A DNA stretch of 64,000 bases from Euleptes europaea. Taxonomy: Eukaryota; Chordata; Lepidosauria; Squamata; Sphaerodactylidae. Shown piece by piece: positions 33,701 through 45,700 of the stretch (position 1 is the stretch's first letter; every line of letters begins with the position of its first letter). The DNA is taken from NCBI RefSeq assembly GCF_029931775.1, contig NC_079323.1, positions 37,528,882 through 37,592,881 of the forward strand. Direction: 5' to 3'. The translations under genes and the position numbers were made by a program. The notes under the pieces were generated by a model, which had not been told where the DNA came from, ran no database searches, and was given only the letters and a program-made list of their open reading frames with translations.

Positions 33701-36700
33701 TGACTTGACCCAGCTTTGGAACTTTTCTTTTCAAAATTACAGTTAATGTACTTTGTTCCCAAATAAATAAATAAATAAATAAAATTAAAAAAAGGAGTGG
33801 GGAAACAAATCCAGTTCACCAGATTAGCATCCGCCTCTCATGTGGGGGTTCAAAATGTTGCAGCCAAGTTACTGACAGCTGCTAGATACAAAGACTGTAT
33901 ATACCTAGCACTGAAAAAATGTGCAGTGTGTTCCCATCTGTTTCTGGACACAATTGATAACGCTGGTTCTTATCTTCAAGGCCCTAGGTTATTTTATGGG
34001 CCACCTTCTCCTATAACATCCAGTTCACCAACTAAGATCTTCCTCACAAGCTCAGCTCTCTGTGCATCTGCTTCCAGAGGTGAAGGTTTGTCTGTGATCA
34101 TTTATGCACGGTAGTTTTACCCTCCTTTCTTCTGTGTTTCAGCCAGGATCAAATTTTTCAGTATGCATGTTACCTCATTCCTTGGAAGCTCAATGCTGTT
34201 TCAACGCAAAACAAACCCGGCTTTTCCCATTCCTCTTCTGGCCCAAATTAAACCGTTCATCCTGACTCATTCCGGAGTCACAGAGAGTGCATACTCTGTT
34301 CTCGGGTTGAGCTTCGCCCCACCCTTTTCCAAACCCCTCTTCAAGGCAGCATGCAGATAGCCAAACAAGGGAAGCACAGAAGATTACCTATTCTCTCACA
34401 GCCAATCATGAAGCAGTGTGTAAAGAGGCAGGGATTCAAGTGCTTCATGCTACCTTGGAGCTCTTTCTGAGCAAAAGAAAGGCTTTTTTAAAATGCGGCT
34501 TGGATTTTCCCCCACCCCTTCTTTCAGACTGCTCCGTTTTTGTTCTTAAAATGCTTTTTTATGCGGCAGCGGGGACTGGGGGAAAAGAGTACTGCAAAGT
34601 CAGCTAATCACAGAGCAGCATTTAAAGGGGTGGGACTAGATTTGAACTTGGGAGACTGCTTTTCTGTAATCATGCCTCCATTAGCACACAGTTTCGTCCC
34701 TGATCATTCCAGCCAATGCATACAGTTTTCCCCAACCCAGGATACTTTGATCCTGGCTGAAACAGGGAATAAAGGAGGTTAAAGTGACCACGCATAAATG
34801 ACCTGTATTCTACACTTCAGAGAGGGCAGCCTGGGTTTTTTTCAATGGTAATATATCACCTGTAGAATGCTTTCCCCCTGAGGCTTTTCTGGCACCTACA
34901 ATACTGTCTTTTAGGCATCAGGTCAAAACACTACTTTTTAACTAGCTTTTAAAATTGTTTTTACAGTCTGCTTCTAGCCTGAGGATTATTTTGCAAGGAT
35001 CTATTTAAAAAGGTAAAGATCCCCTGTGCAAGCACCAGGTCGTTCCTGATTCATGGGTTGATGTCATATCCCACTGTTTATTGGCAGACTTTGTTTACGG
35101 GGTGGTTTGCCAGTGTCTTCCCCAGTCATCTTCCCTTTACCCCCAGCAAGCTGGGTACTCATTTTACCGACTTCAGAAGGATGGAATGCTGAGTCAACCT
35201 TGAGCCGGCTACCTGAAACCAACTTCTGTCAGGATCGAACTCAGGTTGTGACCAGAGCTTGAACTGCAGAACAGCAGCTTACCACTCTGTGCCACAGGGC
35301 TCCTAAGGATCTATTTAGGCTGCTAAATATTTTGTGCTGTGTTTATGCTTGTTGGGTTTCTACTGGTTTGTTAATTTTAATTGTTTTTATGATTTTATCA
35401 TGTCTGTGAACAGCCTCAAGCAGATTTTAGGAGGGGGCATATACATTTTCTAGATAAAGGATAAGAGATACAACCCAAAATGCACAGAAGATTAATGTGA
35501 GCCAAATTATACTCTTTATAAAGTGGATAAAAAATATTTAAAACTAGTTTAACGTGAAATCTTACAAACCAATGTTCAAATTTAAACTTAACCTTTAAAA
35601 CTGAATTCATGACACTCTATCAAACTATTAGTTGATGCCCACTTTACATAAAAACAAACCATGAGTAAAAAGACTGATTTTTAAATGAAGCATTATAAAC
35701 ATAGCACAATTAATCATGTATTGTTATGGACAATTTTGAACATTTCTTACTGCTATGTTTTAAGTGCCACTAATCCAAAAGGCTTGCATCCAAAATAAAT
35801 GCAGTCAGTCTAATAAGGCACAGTCCCTAAGGGATCTCAGTGCTAAATGATCCTGTGGATATTTAGTTCTTCACAGGATCATTTAAGCACCAAGATCCCT
35901 TAGGGACTGTGCCTGACTAGACTGACTGTATTTATTTCTCACTGACAACCAAAACACATGGACATATAAGTTACAAAAACAACTGTTTCATGAACAACTG
36001 TTGACTTCAAAGAGAAAGAGTTAGGACTGTGCTTTCTATATAACTCAACAGGATGTATATACCTGCAGCTATACAATGATCTGTTTAGTTCAAACAGTGA
36101 GTTTGTGCCCTTGAACAAAAGGTGTTCATGAAATCTCTGTCCTCTTCGGGTGCTCTGCTCTGATAGGGTCAGGAGACCTTTGGGAACAGAATGGGATGCA
36201 AACTGAGGAAACAGGCAGAAATCATTATCCTCCCCTCTCCTCTTATATAAGCTGTTCTATGAACAGAAGAAGAGTCTGCACAGGGCATGGGGGAAGAGTT
36301 CTTCCAATTTCCCCTTCTTGCTACAGCTTTTCAAATGCATTCTGCTCTTTCAAAGGCCCCCTGGCTGTAAGAAGCAGCTTTCTGGAGCACAGGTGCCTGT
36401 GAGGAGACAGAAAAGAGAGCTGTTCCATGAACTCCCTGTTTAAAGTTCTTAGTATTCAACCCACCATATTTTTATTATAGCAACAATTAGTATATATGAC
36501 TGTTCAGGACATGTATGAATCACACAATGAAAAACTTGATCTAAACGTTATGTATGAATCACACAATGAAAAACTTGATCTAAAAGTTAATGTATACTTT
36601 AATTGGAATTGCTCAGGGATTAACATGGAATTAAAAATAAACTTGTAAAGCCATGCAAGATATAGAAAAGATAAAATGCCTTTGGAAGGGTTCATCCTTA

Positions 36701-39700
36701 CTACTAAAACATAATAGGAAGAGCATTTGCACCTTAAACACAAAAACAGTATTTTAAAAGTTGATTAGTCACTTTGAGAAATGCAAAGAATTGTTTTGTT
36801 CTATTGGATTATCAGAATATTAAAAACCATCTGAACAGCTGAATTACCTTTAGTCTTTATTCCCTTGCCCAAAGTTCCCCCTGGTACTCAACCAGGTAAA
36901 AAAAAATTAGACGCCATTTCTCTTTGATATAAGGATGAGACAAATGTAGGAGTACCCCTTATCCGGACTGCTCGGGACCAGAAGTGGTCTATATTTTGGA
37001 TTTTTCCGTATATTGGAATATTTTGGAATTTTTGCATATACATAATGAGATATCTTGGGGATGGAAACCAAATTCATTTATGTTTTATATACACTTTATA
37101 TGTCAGTTTCTGTTTTATCTTGCGTATTGGCCGCAAATAAAATTTATTGTTATAATATACACTTTATACACATAGCCTGAATGTAATTTTAAACAATATT
37201 TTAAATAATTTTGTGTACATTGAACCATCAAAAAGCAAAGGTATACAGAATACCTGTATCAGCTGTTAAACTATCAGTAGAAGGCTTTCAGTCTCCACCT
37301 ACGTTGCAGTGTACACTGTGCTTTATTTTTTTAGGTGAGAGGAAACACTGAAAGCAGCACGGATCTGTCTGCACACAGGCTAGAAGGGTCGTTTTTTAAT
37401 CAGTCTGGATATGGGATGCCCGGATAAGGGATACTCTGCCTGTATATTCAAGCAACTGTGTAGGAGACTATACTTTCCTTGCCATTCCAGTATGTGTACT
37501 TGGTATTTTGACTCAGTGCTCTTGTGTCAATGCCATTTATGAAACAACTCTCAAACTTTATTTCCTGAGCTCTCAAAATGGCCATAAATTGGATTGTTGC
37601 TATCATCTTTGAAAACCTACTGCACACATGCTGAACATGAATTTTTTTTTACTTGATTCACTTGACTCACTATGTTGAATTAGTCAGCTAGTCTAAAAGA
37701 CAGGGAGCTGTTTAATTTTTTTGGCTCAAACAAAACTTGCAGTTTCTGGAACTGGGAATTCACTTGTGCTTGTTTAGGCCATTTTCATTGCTCAACAAGT
37801 TGCTACCTTCAAGAAGTTTAAATTTCATTGAAAATTTCAAAACAGGTTTAGGCTAAAGCACTTTTTATTTGCTATATTTACAGTCTGCCTTTCTCACTGA
37901 GACTCAAAGTCGATTACACTGTATAAGATGATATGATCAATATGAGACAATATCTAAGTAATATGAGACAATATCTAAGTAATCTACTAGGATTTTAGCA
38001 TCTTTTAAAATATAAAACGAATGGACCATGCTACGTCAAACTGCTAAAGATGGAAAATATTAATTAAAACTATTAAATTTAGTTTTTCCAGGTTCACCAA
38101 GTCAATAAAAGGAAAAATATTCTGAAAAATCAGTATTTACTTGCCCTCTATTTAAATTTAGTTTTTCCAAATTTTCCAAATAATTTCCCAAAATTATTTA
38201 TTATGTACCAGATGAACTAAACAAACAAACAGAAAGCAGAATTAGTGGATCTGAAAAAAAAGAAAGAAGAAGAAGCAAAGAATGGGCACTCACAGTTTCT
38301 GCCCTTGGAAATAATTTAATTTTATCATTATGTTAATCTTCTCAAATATATCAAAAATACTTTAAAACTGAAGTTTACTGTGTAACAGTTATGGCTATTT
38401 TAAAAGCCATCCAGACATGACTGTGTTAGGAAAAAATGTATTCTGTCAAAATTGCAAAAAGGGCTGTCTGTCTTGCTTTATTGAAGATACCTACTGAGCA
38501 TCAAAAAAATAAATACCACCTTTGAAAACCTACCATGCATGTAAGTGCTTGGCCCAACCAGAAAGGTGCGATCGGAAGAAACGCAGAATCTAGAATCCTG
38601 AAAATTAAGTGTCAAACATTAAAGTGAGGCATTACTATAAATTCAGGGGTTATTCACATCAGTGTCAGCAAGCTTTTATTCTCTTATCAGTATGCCTCGT
38701 TACTTTGCATTTTTATATGCAATACTTATGGGGATATTTTGCCAGAAGGTATGGGAGGAATAAAAACATTACTTTCTTCTCCTCCTGCAGTAAATTCTGT
38801 TTAGTTATTTAGCCGCAAGCTAACATATCGAATGGGGAAGGAGCATCCACTCAGCTACTAGCAGCCAAGATTCAGTCGCTGTGTTCAGTGGGGCTTAAAT
38901 AGATAAACATGCGCAGGAATTAAGCCATGGTAATAGATTAAGACTCAAATAGTAACCTTTGTCAGTCAGTGGGGGTTACCACACACACTTTGTATTCCCA
39001 GTGATGTATTAAGAGCTTGAAAATGTTGTAAAAAACATCGCTTTAAAAGGGTTTTTGGATATCACGGCTTATAAATGGTTGGAAGATGTCTTCACAGCTA
39101 AAGGGGCCAAACAAAGTGCGAACAGTATTTTTTATAACGTTTTCACTCTTAATACATAGCTGGGAATACAAGTGCGGTAACCCCCACTGAAGGAACCACA
39201 AGTCTTTAAGCTAGTGATGAGATTGGAGTAATTTTCATATAACTCAAAGATCATGGTTTACATACCAGCTTTTTTGAAGACCGATTGCTTGAGTCAGGCG
39301 TCTGCAGTGTGAGAGTCATGCCGGATTTATCAAGATTCATTTTCTCCCAGGCAGGTGGTTTCTGGTGTACTCTAGAAGCAAAGCTCTCAGATATATTTTT
39401 CAGTCTTTTTACAGGTGACGACAGAAAATCTTCATTAGAAAAATTTGCTGTTCTTTTAGTTCTGGCAACTGCAGGTAGAGTTCGTACAGGAGAATTGACT
39501 AGGGCATTTACAGTGTGAGATACTTGCACTCCTTCATATTTCTTTAATCTTGCAGCTCTTAGAAATGTAGGGATGTTTGGAAATCCTTCATAACATGATT
39601 TCACACACATATTTCCAGACTTGTTATGTTTCTGATTGAACCCTGTCCAATCACTCAAATCTGGTTTTAAAAGCTTGTTACCAGACACGGTTGGGTTTGT

Positions 39701-42700
39701 GCATACGTTTGAAAACTTAAATGATTTCTGCAACTCTGGACAACACAGTTCTTTATAAATCTTTTCAAATGCATCTTCAGATTTCTGCTGAACTTTGATA
39801 CGATTGCGATTAACAAGAAACTGTGAAAAAGACTGACTTCGCTGCCGTGAACCAGCTGTAGGGAAATTTTTAATGTCATGATTTCTGATTAACCTACATG
39901 GGGATTTCACTGGAGAAGACTTGTTTGCTTGCAAATATGGGTTCATGTTACTATTCCAAGTTAAGTTTAAATATGGAGCTTTGAATGACCTAATCCTTCC
40001 TACCCCAGTTTCATCTCCTTCTGTCAAATCAATTATGGCTGCAGAACCATCAGGACAAACAGTAGAATGCTCTTCAAAAGGCTGACGCTTTCTTGCATGG
40101 TCTGAAGATGAAGGGATCCAAGATGGACTTTCAAGATGAAATATTTTTCTTCCAGAACGATGGTTAGGGAAAATGGTAACCCCTATATCATTTTGTCCAA
40201 CTCTCTCAATATAAGAATAATCTTCTTCAGTATCAGAAGAGTCCATTTTTATTGCATCTGGTTTATGGTATGCAGATGTCACACTAGATTCAATGAGCTT
40301 TTGACTGTTGCCATATCCTAAAGATCTATTACTTCCATGACTCTCCATAGGCAGTTTACACTTCTCATTTTCTTTTCTAATTGCTAGGACAGCATTGTGT
40401 TTTAATGGCCTGAATTTCTTCACTCTCTCAGTAGCTGTGCTAAACTTGTTTTTTTTAGGGTGCCAGTACCCATTATCATACCATTTGATCTGTGAATGGG
40501 AAGAGGTTTTATGGGGCATTTTATGCATCAGCCTGCTAAATGTCTTAACCATTTCTGGATACAAATCTGCTATTGTAATATTATTCCAAGAACAATTCTG
40601 ATCTGCGGACTCATAGGTTTCCAAAAAGCTACTATAGCCAGTTTTTTCATTCTCCCCAAGGGATAGATTTCCAGATGCAACCATCTCATCTGTTGAATCC
40701 TTAGCAGTAGAGTTGTACAACTGGAGAGACATAGATTCAGAATGACCATTTTGTCCTTGCTTCCTTGGGACCACAGCATGGTAACCTACCAGATCAAATG
40801 AAGTATTAGTAACAGTCCTTAAAGCCACTTTGTATTACCTTATTATTGATATATCTACCCAACCAGAATAAAATAACTTGTAACCACTTCATAGCAACAG
40901 AGCACACGATCTTTTGTTCTTCCATCTTCTAAATGCATTTCACATCAAAGATCTTCCTGGGCGTTAGAGTGTTCTTACAGCTCAAGGAAGAAGTCTGTGG
41001 AAATCACATCCCTGCCCACAGCATTAACAACAGACCCTTCTGCTCACACAAGGATTCCTTTGTTCCAATCCAAAGACTTGACAACTTCATTAAACATTTT
41101 ACAAGACCCTTCTTCTAGCCCCAAAGCTCTGTGTGCACTATGATAAAATCATCCACCTTGACCTACCACAGCTGAATGTACGTCTACAGAAATGGGAAGT
41201 GTTCCGGATTTTCCAATTGCAGACATTGACACCTCAAGGTCTTAATGAAACAGCAAATTGGATGTACTGTGCTTGAACATCTGTGCTGTGGAAGATTCTC
41301 TTGCTTCTTCCCCCTTCCTTCTTGTCAAGAAGTATCATCTGGGCTGTATTGCATCATCCTACAGCAGTGTATATTAGCGGAACCTTTTTGAATTTTGTTG
41401 CCAATACGTTGAATCACTGTTTGATGATTTACACATCCACAGGACATTGTAAATATATAAGGTAGGTTTTTGAAATGGCTCTTAAAATATTGATCTTAGA
41501 AAAAGTTCTAAGGGGGAATATGTATGTTTTTGGAACTGTAATCAAATCCTCACTCATGGACATCTTTTGATATTTAGAACCTTTGTGTGTGTGCCAATTT
41601 TAAATGGTGAAAATTACATCTTTTTACAATTGACCACATGCCACACAACATATAATGTAATTTTTTAATTTTTTTATTAGATTCTATTTTATTAATGTAG
41701 GTATGAACATACATGTTAATGGTGAGTTTTTATAATAATTGTAAACATTTATTCTCTCTCCCTGCCCCCCATTCAGATGGTTACATTTCAGCATACTTTT
41801 CAGGTATTTTTGGATGTTTGTGAAAATATGCATGAATGTATATATGACCACTGAGGAAGGCCAAAAAGCGTCTGTTTTATATTGGTCATTTGCATTTATT
41901 ACAGATCATCAACACTGTTGGATATTTAGTAATTTTAATTTGAAGCCTATATGTTTTGGGCATAGTGTTTTTAATGCGTGTACTCTCTATAATAAATTAT
42001 AACAACATCTTATATAATATTTAGCTCAACTTTTAATTCTTTGTTTAGTTTTGGTTGAGGATACAAGGTGCACCTGCTTGGACAGCACTGGAAATCCAGC
42101 TTAAGTATGGTAACTATTAAACATAGGGTCCTGTGCTCACAAATCTCTCTCAAGCAGGAGAAAGAAAGGGGCCAACTAGACAGTTATGCTCTTGCAAACA
42201 CTGATTAGTAACTGGACCAAGGGCCAATAGTACATAGTAGTTCAACTGGCCCTTTCCTACTCTCCCAATACCCAGGATTGGCCCTGTAAGTAAATTAAAC
42301 CACAGATCTAGGTAGATTGAATATATTCCAATACACAGTTAGACTGTTTGCTGGGAATCACTTGCTGGGAATCACTTGCACCAGTAGATTTCATCTAAGT
42401 AGCCAGTGTATGCTTGACAAGGATTATTGGACCTTCTTGCCAGCAGCAGCAAAGCCCAAAACTAACTATACAAAGAAATCAGTCAGTCTATAAGAATGAT
42501 GGGAAAGAATACCAATACTAAATGGAGTCACTAACCTTTGTCCTACATTGTTCAATGGTACTGAAGAGTTCTAATTTTTTTTAATGATGGTTGAAAAAAA
42601 ATGCTTATGTGTGTGTAAAAGGACAAGGAATATGGAAGGTCTGGGAGGACATAACACATAAGCTTCCACAGAGGAAAGGAATTAAGCCTTGCCATGGACT

Positions 42701-45700
42701 TACTAAAGCTTGTGTAAATTTGAAGGAAAAACTGGTACAAAATACAGCCCTCCCATGGTGTATTGACAAGCAAAAAGCAACAGTTGTTGTCAACTATTCT
42801 TTGTACTGGTTTGAATTCTGTGACTAATGAAATTGGGTTGCACACTTAATTCTTGTAGTCTGGATTTCTGTCCTACTTAGTTTGCAGGATCATAAGCAGA
42901 CACTTTCCAGCACTTATACAAACCATTTATGAATCAGGGACAACCAGGAACTTAGGATATTCATTAGTTGGGTCTGGTGATATTTCAACCTAGCCCATAA
43001 GAAATACTTGGACCTGTATTTATTTATTATTTCAATGTATAGCCCTCCCTTCATGGCCAAGACCAGGCTCAGGGCGGGCAACAACCATAACAACATATGT
43101 TCAAATATAAATATATAAATAAACCAATTAATAAAACATAATACCAAAATCTTCTAACTATTAAAACCGTAAATGATGCATAATATCAGAGCACTCGCTG
43201 AGAGTATCAATGTGTGTTGCAGCCAGCCAATTTGAAAGTATCTGAGCTCACCAAATCACCTTATTTTGTAATAAGGTGAGCCGCTAACTTCTTTTAAACA
43301 CTTCTGCAGTAAAGTATTTATGACTTGTCATGATGCTCACCATAGAAGGATTCAGTCAGCAGCTCTTGAAAAGATTCTTCATGAATATTCTTTGATTCTG
43401 TTCCTAAAATCTAAGTCAAAAATCACCAAAAGTAATAGTGAAATATTTGCAGAAAAACACGATACCTCCAAAGAAATCAGAATGCTTTAATCTGAAATAC
43501 ACTTCCTACATTTAACTTTTGGATATTTGCCAAACCAGTACATTTGTCAAATATTACACTTCTAGAACTCATTTAAAAATGGGGCTGGAGGATGCATAAA
43601 TGAGAGCTGAATGCAGCTTTAGCCAGTCCAGAAAGGTCATAGTTTTTTGTGAGCACAGCTCAGATGGTGCAAAATGTAGCGATCAACCTGAACCGGTACT
43701 GACTACTCGGATCATTAAAAGATTTGCTTTGGCTTCTACTTTGTTTGAGGAGCTGTATATACATCTTTAAAACACCGAACACCTAAGATCTGCCTTCTCC
43801 ACTATCAAACTGTTCATCTTTACAAAGACCTTTACAACATATCCCTTCTGAGGCGAAGCAAGTGACTGCTGGAAAGGAGCTTTCAATAGTCGCACCCAGG
43901 GTTTGGAACTTTCTCTCAAGGCATGTGTGCAAGGCAATCTCACTACTAACATTCAAGTGCCAGTTGATCTGTTCTTTTAGGCTTTTAATTGTATTATTTG
44001 CATTCAGGTTCCGCTTTTTATCTAGGCGTTTAATTGCTACTGCTATTTGTGTATGTCACTTTGGTATTGAGTTTTGTAGGTGTTTTCACCACAAATACTG
44101 TATTTTAAATATTTTTGTAAGCTCCCACAAAGGCTTCATACTGAATGGGCAGCAAGTATTCCCCCCCCCCCAAATAAGGTAAGAGAAGCAAGCTATTGTA
44201 CTCATATGGCCTCTCCATTCAAAGAGTGCTCACAAAAATGTGATCATATCCCTGTATTTTAAAAAGTAGGGAAACTTGTGAGTGTTGGGAATGTGCAGGC
44301 AAATAGGAACATTCATAGAAGTCTAGACCAGTGCAAAGGAGAGATTTACTAAAAGCTGTACATTTTTATTACCATAGGTGATTCTGACACAGTGTAGACA
44401 TCATCATTCACTAGCAAGTCAATTTCAGCTCCAGAATGGCACACAGGATGAATATTCTCCTTTTGTAAAAAAGGAAAAAAAATGGTCAAAAGTCAATAAA
44501 ATTTGGCTGCTTATAAAGAAATTTATTTGAGATAGTGAAGAGTAGTTATTATGAAAAATAAATTTAAAGTTATATTCAGGAACACTGTACATAGTCCTGT
44601 CTGCCAACAGTCAACCTTACATTCAAGAAAAATATGCAGCTACTACAGCAAACTGTGTGAACACATATTTACACTAGTGAACGTGTTAACATTTCCAGGG
44701 CAATCCTAAACAAAGTTACATCCTTCAAAGTCCATCAGAATCAATGGGGTTTGAAGTGTGCAAATCTGGTTATGATTGTACTGTTCCAACTACTGGATTA
44801 ATTTATTTACTTCATTTATACCCTGTCTTTATCACCAGCAGGGAGCCAATCCTCAGGATAACTATGTAAGGTAGTAGTCAAAAAGGGCAAGAGTCCAGTA
44901 GCACCTTAAAGACTAACAAAAATATTTTCTGGTAGGGTATGAGCTTTCGTGAGCCACAGCTCACTTCTTCAGATACAGCTAGATACATTCTAGCTGTATC
45001 TGAAGAAGTGAGCTGTGGCTCACGAAAGCTCATACCCTACCAGGAAATATTTTTGTTAGTCTTTAAGGTGCTACTGGACTCTTGCCCTTTTTGACTACTA
45101 CAAACAGACTAACACGGCTACCCACTGTGAATTATGTAAGGTAGGTTAGGCTGAGAGTGGATGACTAGTCCAACGTTACCAAGCAATGCTACCCAGATGC
45201 TAAACCGATACTCAAAACACTACAACACTGACTCGCACAAGTGGCAAAACAGCATCTTTGGTGAAGTATTGGTGAAAGCTATAATAACCAATAGCATATT
45301 TCAGATTATTAATAAATTACACTGCATGTAACACTTTGGTCAATTCCCTGAACTCAGTGCTTATACCAGTGCTTTTATACCAAAATATTCTGAATTCAGT
45401 ATAATCTAAGTTAAATACCTATTTATATTGAAATGTTACCTTGAGGTGCATATTTTCCAAATATCTCTTAATGGACGACATCTCAGAATTGTTTTTGTAA
45501 TCTACAGTTGAACGTTAAAGAAAAAATATTTCAGTCTTCATAATTAACTCCAATAGGCTCTAATTATTATATAAGACATGCTTTATCATTTTAACAGTCT
45601 ATATTTTAGGAAGATAACCCCCTGCAAAGCTTTCAGAAAATGCACTTTATGTAACATTTTATTTTTCCAAAGACAAATGACATTTCTGTCTCAGTGGGTT

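Larger units (their letters stand above)
33790..35430 (+). mobile_element. L2-like LINE split by two later insertions
   Basis: Three pieces in order (33790-34095, 34804-34994, 35318-35430) read as one decayed L2-like copy, from VQNVAAKLLTAARYKDC-type residues to a 3' UTR with TTTATGATTTTATCATGTCT. A 708-bp inverted-repeat element and a Sauria SINE interrupt it. Confidence 0.6.

Noticed and set aside
40786-40828. Upstream extension of the large HJURP exon to a GTG at 40828
   Set aside because: The branch-like TTACTAAT and acceptor GATCTGGTAG at 40786 match the phase of exon 7; the extension has no acceptor in the right phase.
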